A stretch of DNA of 64,000 nucleotides from Ferrovibrio terrae_A (GTDB lineage: Bacteria; Pseudomonadota; Alphaproteobacteria; Ferrovibrionales; Ferrovibrionaceae): assembly GCF_943372915.1 (NCBI RefSeq), contig NZ_CALSAN010000014.1, positions 47,821 to 111,820 on the forward strand, read 5' to 3'. The notes beneath the pieces were generated by a model. That model did not search any database. It was not told the origin of the DNA and saw nothing but the letters and a program-made list of their open reading frames with translations. Numbering within the stretch: the first letter of the stretch is position 1; every line of letters begins with the position of its first letter. The translations under genes and the position numbers were made by a program. Shown piece by piece: positions 60,477 through 64,000 of this stretch.

Positions 60477-63400
60477 TTAGCCGAGGGCGTCGAGCCAGGC
60501 TTCGACCTGCGGATCGCTCAAGGCTGCGACCTGGGTCTGAGTAAAGGCCGCCGCCTGTGTCGTGGTCATCGCCAGAATGTTCGTTGTGCTCAACGAAGTG
60601 ATGGCGGTGGCACTAATCGCTGCGACCTGGCTCGAGGTGAATTCCCCGATATCCGTGGTCTGAAGAGCGTCGATCTGGGTCGTGCTCAGACCCGAGATCT
60701 GCGTCGAGTTGAGTGCCTGGACCTGGGTCGTGCTCAGCTGGTTGAAGTTGGTCGTACCCAGCGCCGCAATCTGCGTCGAGAGGAACTGCGCAACCTGCGT
60801 CGTTGTCAGACCCTCGATGAAGGTGGTTTCGACACCAGACAGCTGGCTCGTCTCCAGGGCCTTGATCTGGATCGCACTCAGACCGGCAGACTGCGTCGTC
60901 GTCAGCGATGACAGGCTGGTGGTCGACAGTGTCCGGACCTGCAGGGCAGACAGAGCGTTGATCTGAGTTGAGCTCAGTTCACCGATATCTGTGGTCTGCA
61001 AGTTCGAGACCTGCGTGGTGGTCAGACCCTGGATCTGTGCCGCCGTCAGAGCCTGCGTCTGGGTCGTGTCCAGCTGCGACAGGTTGGTGCTGCTCAGCTG
61101 CTGCAACTGCGTGCTGGTCAGCGCCTTGATCTGGGTTGTGCTCAGATCGGCGATGTCAGTGGTCTCCAGCGACGCGATCTGCGTCGTGGTCAGAGCCGCC
61201 ACCTGCGTAGCGCTCAATGCCTTCGACTGCGTGGTGTCGAGGGCGTTCAGCGCCGTGGTGGTCAGAGCCGCCACCTGCGCACCGGACAGGCCGGTGATCG
61301 CCGTGGTGGTCAGCGCAGACACCTGGGTCTCATCCAGCGAGCCGATCTGCGTGGTGCTCAGACCCTTCACCTGCGTCGAGTTCAGCGCACCCAGCACGGT
61401 GGTGGTCACCGAGTCGAGCTGCGTGGTGCTCAGCGCACCCAGCTGCGTCGAGGTCAGGCCTGCCGTCTGAGTCGTCGTCAGCACATCCAGGTTGGTGGTT
61501 GTGATGGCGCCGATCTGCGCGGTGGTCAGAGCCGTCAGCTGCGTCGAGGTCAGTTCACCCAGGTCGGTGGTCTCAAGCGAGCCGATCTGCGTGGTGGTCA
61601 GAGCCTTGACCTGGTTGGCCGTCAGAGCCTGCGCCTGCGTGGTGTTCAGGGCGTTCAGGTCTGTCGTCTCCAGCGCTGCCACCTGGGCGGTGCTCAGAGC
61701 CGCCACCTGGGTGGTGCTCAGATCACCGATGTCGGTGGTCTCGAGGTTGGCAACCTGCGTGGTCGACAGCGCCTGGATCTGAGCCGCGCTCAGGGCCTGG
61801 GTCTGGGTCGTATCGAGCTGCGACAGGTTGGTGCTGGTCAGCGACTTCAGCTGCGTGCTGGTCAGCGCCTTGAGCTGGGTTGTCGTCAGGTCGGCGACAT
61901 CCGTGGTCTCAAGCGACGCGATCTGCGTCGTCGTCAGCGCCGCCACCTGCGTCGCGTTCAGCGCGCGGGTCTGCGTCGTGTCGAGCGCATTCAGCGCCGT
62001 GGTGGTGATGGCCGCCACCTGCGCACCGGACAGGCCGGTGATCGCCGTGCTGGTCAGCGCAGTCACCTGCGTGTCCTGCAGCGAGCCGATCTGCGTGGTG
62101 CTCAGGCCCTTCACCTGCGTCGAGTTGAGCGCACCCAGCGCCGTCGTGGTCACTTCATCGAGCTGCGTGGTGCTCAGCGCACCGATCAGCGTCGAGGTCA
62201 GGCCAGTCACCTGGGTGGTGCTCAGCTGGCTGATCGCCGTGGTGCTGATCGCCGCCACCTGGGCGGTGGTCAGAGCCGCCAGCTGCGTCGAGGTCAGTTC
62301 CTCGATGTCAGTGGTCTCAAGCGCACCGATCTGCGTGGTGGTCAGAGCCTTGATCTGGTTGGCGGTCAGGGCCTGGGCCTGCGTGGTGTTGAGCTGCAGC
62401 AGGTCCGTGGTTTCCAGAGCCGCCACCTGGGCGGTACCCAGCGCCGCGATCTGCGTCGTGCTCAGCTCACCGATATCGGTGGTCTCGAGGCTGGCAATCT
62501 GCGTCGTGGTCAGAGCCTGGAGCTGAGCCGCGCTCAGGGCCTGGGTCTGGGTCGCATCCAGCTGGTTCAGGTTGGTGGTGCTCAGCGACTTCAGCTGCGT
62601 ACCGGTCAGCGCCTTGAGCTGGGTTGTCGTCAGGTCGGCGACATCCGTGGTCTCAAGCGACGCGATCTGCGTCGTGGTCAGCGCCGCGATCTGCGTGGCG
62701 TTCAGCGCCTTCGACTGCGTGGTGTCGAGAGCGTTCAGCGCCGTGGTGGTCAGAGCCGCCACCTGCGTGCCGGCCAGGCCGGTGATCGCCGTGCTGGTCA
62801 GCGCAGTCACCTGCGTGTCTTCCAGCGAGCCGATCTGCGTCGTGCTCAGGCCCTTCACCTGCGTCGAGTTGAGCGCACCCAGCGCCGTCGTGGTCACTTC
62901 ATCGAGCTGCGTGGTGGTCAGCGCACCGATCAGCGTCGAGGTCAGACCCGTAACCTGGGTGGTGCTCAGCTGGCTGATCGCCGTGGTGCTGATCGCCGCA
63001 ACCTGGGCGGTGGTCAGGGCGCCCAGCTGCGTCGAGGACAGTTCACCGATATCGGTGCTTTCAAGCGCGCCGATCTGCGTGGTGGTCAGCGCCTTGACCT
63101 GCGAGGCATTCAGAGCCTGGGCCTGCGTGGTGTTGAGCTGCAGCAGGTCCGTGGTCTCCAGCGCCGCCACCTGGGTGGTGTTCAGCGCCGCGATCTGCGT
63201 CGTGCTCAGATCCGCGATGTCGGTGGTCTCGAGGCTGGCAACCTGCGTGGTCGTCAGCGCCTGGACCTGAGCCGCGCTCAGGGCCTGGGCCTGGGTCGCA
63301 TCCAGCTGGTTCAGGTTGGTGGTGCTCAGCGACTTCAGCTGCGTACCGGTCAGCGCCTTGATCTGGGTTGTCGTCAGGTCGGCGACATCCGTGGTCTCAA

Positions 63401-64000
63401 GCGCACCGATCTGCGTCGTGGTCAGAGCCGCGATCTGCGTGGCGTTCAGTGCCTTCGACTGCGTGGTGTCGAGAGCGTTCAGCGCCGTGGTGCTGATCGC
63501 CGCCACCTGCGTACCGGACAGGCCGGTGATCGCCGTGCTGGTCAGCGCAGTCACCTGCGTGTCTTCCAGCGAGCCGATCTGCGTGGTGCTCAGGCCCTTC
63601 ACCTGCGTCGAGTTCAGGCCGCCCAGCGCCGTCGTGGTGACGGAGTCCAGCTGTGTGGTGGTCAAGGCGCCAAGCTGCGTCGAGGTCAGGCCGCCGATCG
63701 CCGTCGTGGTCAGCTCGGCCAGCGCCGTGGTGCTGATCGAGGCGACCTGCGTATTGGTCAGCGAGCCCAGCTGCGTCGTCGTCAGCTCGAGCACGTCGGT
63801 GCTGTCCAGCGAGCCGATCTGCGTCGTGGTCAGCGCCTTCAGCTGCGTCGCCGTCAGGGCCTGCGCCTGGGTCGTATCCAGGGCGTTCAGGTCCGTCGTC
63901 TCCAGCGCTGCCACCTGCGCGGTGGTCAGGGCCTTCAGCTGCGTCGTGCTCAGCTCACCGATATCGGTGGTCTCGAGGTTGGCAACCTGCGTGGTCGACA
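60477..64000 (-). CDS. Second giant octapeptide-repeat protein (C-terminal part, cut by window edge)
   Basis: The C-terminal 1174 codons or so of another Thr/Ser-rich protein with the same octapeptide repeat are encoded; the frame is open to the right edge. It uses the same 31-octad super-unit in the same phase. The landmark octad recurs at 61239, 61983, 62727 and 63471, each exactly 744 bp apart, with higher identity between copies than in the first giant. The C-terminal region (ending SDPQVEAWLDALG) is similar to the end of the first giant (ending TAQTAAYLDALS). The final Trp is the only one seen. Export route and N-terminus lie outside the window. Confidence 0.92.
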   Translation of the reverse strand, partial: STTQVANLETTDIGELSTTQLKALTTAQVAALETTDLNALDTTQAQALTATQLKALTTTQIGSLDSTDVLELTTTQLGSLTNTQVASISTTALAELTTTAIGGLTSTQLGALTTTQLDSVTTTALGGLNSTQVKGLSTTQIGSLEDTQVTALTSTAITGLSGTQVAAISTTALNALDTTQSKALNATQIAALTTTQIGALETTDVADLTTTQIKALTGTQLKSLSTTNLNQLDATQAQALSAAQVQALTTTQVASLETTDIADLSTTQIAALNTTQVAALETTDLLQLNTTQAQALNASQVKALTTTQIGALESTDIGELSSTQLGALTTAQVAAISTTAISQLSTTQVTGLTSTLIGALTTTQLDEVTTTALGALNSTQVKGLSTTQIGSLEDTQVTALTSTAITGLAGTQVAALTTTALNALDTTQSKALNATQIAALTTTQIASLETTDVADLTTTQLKALTGTQLKSLSTTNLNQLDATQTQALSAAQLQALTTTQIASLETTDIGELSTTQIAALGTAQVAALETTDLLQLNTTQAQALTANQIKALTTTQIGALETTDIEELTSTQLAALTTAQVAAISTTAISQLSTTQVTGLTSTLIGALSTTQLDEVTTTALGALNSTQVKGLSTTQIGSLQDTQVTALTSTAITGLSGAQVAAITTTALNALDTTQTRALNATQVAALTTTQIASLETTDVADLTTTQLKALTSTQLKSLTSTNLSQLDTTQTQALSAAQIQALSTTQVANLETTDIGDLSTTQVAALSTAQVAALETTDLNALNTTQAQALTANQVKALTTTQIGSLETTDLGELTSTQLTALTTAQIGAITTTNLDVLTTTQTAGLTSTQLGALSTTQLDSVTTTVLGALNSTQVKGLSTTQIGSLDETQVSALTTTAITGLSGAQVAALTTTALNALDTTQSKALSATQVAALTTTQIASLETTDIADLSTTQIKALTSTQLQQLSSTNLSQLDTTQTQALTAAQIQGLTTTQVSNLQTTDIGELSSTQINALSALQVRTLSTTSLSSLTTTQSAGLSAIQIKALETSQLSGVETTFIEGLTTTQVAQFLSTQIAALGTTNFNQLSTTQVQALNSTQISGLSTTQIDALQTTDIGEFTSSQVAAISATAITSLSTTNILAMTTTQAAAFTQTQVAALSDPQVEAWLDALG
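60477..64000 (-). repeat. 24-bp repeat array with uniform 744-bp units (continues off the edge)
   Basis: The same octad-coding repeat continues to the right edge. The unit length is 744 bp in every interval that can be measured here, unlike the first array. Blocks of well over 100 bases are almost identical between units (for example the segments from 62041 and 62785), so the copies are young or homogenised by recombination. Confidence 0.9.

Noticed and set aside
45529..64000. CRISPR array
   Set aside because: The repeats are 24 bp, contiguous without unique spacers, and keep one coding frame throughout; no cas genes are near.

Overview
The window is GC-rich, densely packed DNA from an alphaproteobacterium, most likely a free-living Rhodospirillales-type organism. 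The evidence is the aapJQMP-type general amino-acid ABC transporter, the mltB-rlpA-dacA-tmk-holB gene order, two further solute-binding-protein transport systems (liv and tct), a Zur-type regulator and an acyl-CoA catabolic operon. Genes are mostly tightly spaced with many 4-bp ATGA overlaps. The only stable RNA gene seen is a tRNA-Ser. No insertion sequence, integrase or CRISPR array was seen. LAYOUT. 1-2654 (+): the 3' end of cysteine synthase, an AlaX-type alanyl-tRNA editing protein, 3-mercaptopyruvate sulfurtransferase and a GNAT acetyltransferase. 2709-4817 (-): a large-subunit catalase. 4921-6963: a CGNR zinc-finger regulator divergent from azlC-azlD and a coupled small gene. 6970-8210 (-): a DUF1345 membrane protein and a small exported protein. 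8265-12411 (-): aapJ-aapQ-aapM-aapP. 12471-14358 (-): a YqaA-like membrane protein and an M20 peptidase. 14512-17887 (+): a DUF1772 protein, cystathionine beta-lyase, a GNAT protein and an enoyl-CoA hydratase. 17906-18397 (-): Zur. 18439-24138 (-): a branched-chain-amino-acid-type ABC transporter (substrate-binding protein, livG, livF, livH, livM) ending in an alpha/beta hydrolase. 24407-28831 (+), divergent: TetR regulator, enoyl-CoA hydratase, acyl-CoA ligase, two MaoC-like proteins and a second alpha/beta hydrolase. Two matching palindromes in the divergent region suggest that one TetR repressor controls both arms, forming an uptake-plus-catabolism module for an unknown carboxylic acid or ester. 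28930-33477: a ferric-reductase-like membrane protein, tctCBA and a Crp/Fnr regulator. 33523-38793 (-): holB, tmk, dacA, rlpA, mltB. 38881-44097: a YdcF protein, an MmgE/PrpD protein, small exported proteins, a 22-codon remnant of a response regulator, an atypical metallo-beta-lactamase-fold protein and an AlgX-like SGNH protein. 44151-64000: the most unusual part. After a tRNA-Ser come, all on the minus strand, an FkbM methyltransferase, a 69-residue protein, a 4234-residue protein made almost entirely of an octapeptide repeat of the type L-T-T-T-Q-I-x-x, a TPR-GT41 (O-GlcNAc-transferase-like) glycosyltransferase, and a second giant octapeptide-repeat protein that runs off the right edge. The two giants share repeat phase, a 31-octad (744-bp) super-unit and a conserved C-terminus. 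A Thr/Ser-dense repeat protein flanking an OGT-like enzyme, with an FkbM methyltransferase next door, looks like a bacterial mucin-like cell-surface or secreted protein system that is O-glycosylated by its own enzyme. That reading is inference; the repeats and the gene arrangement are directly visible.
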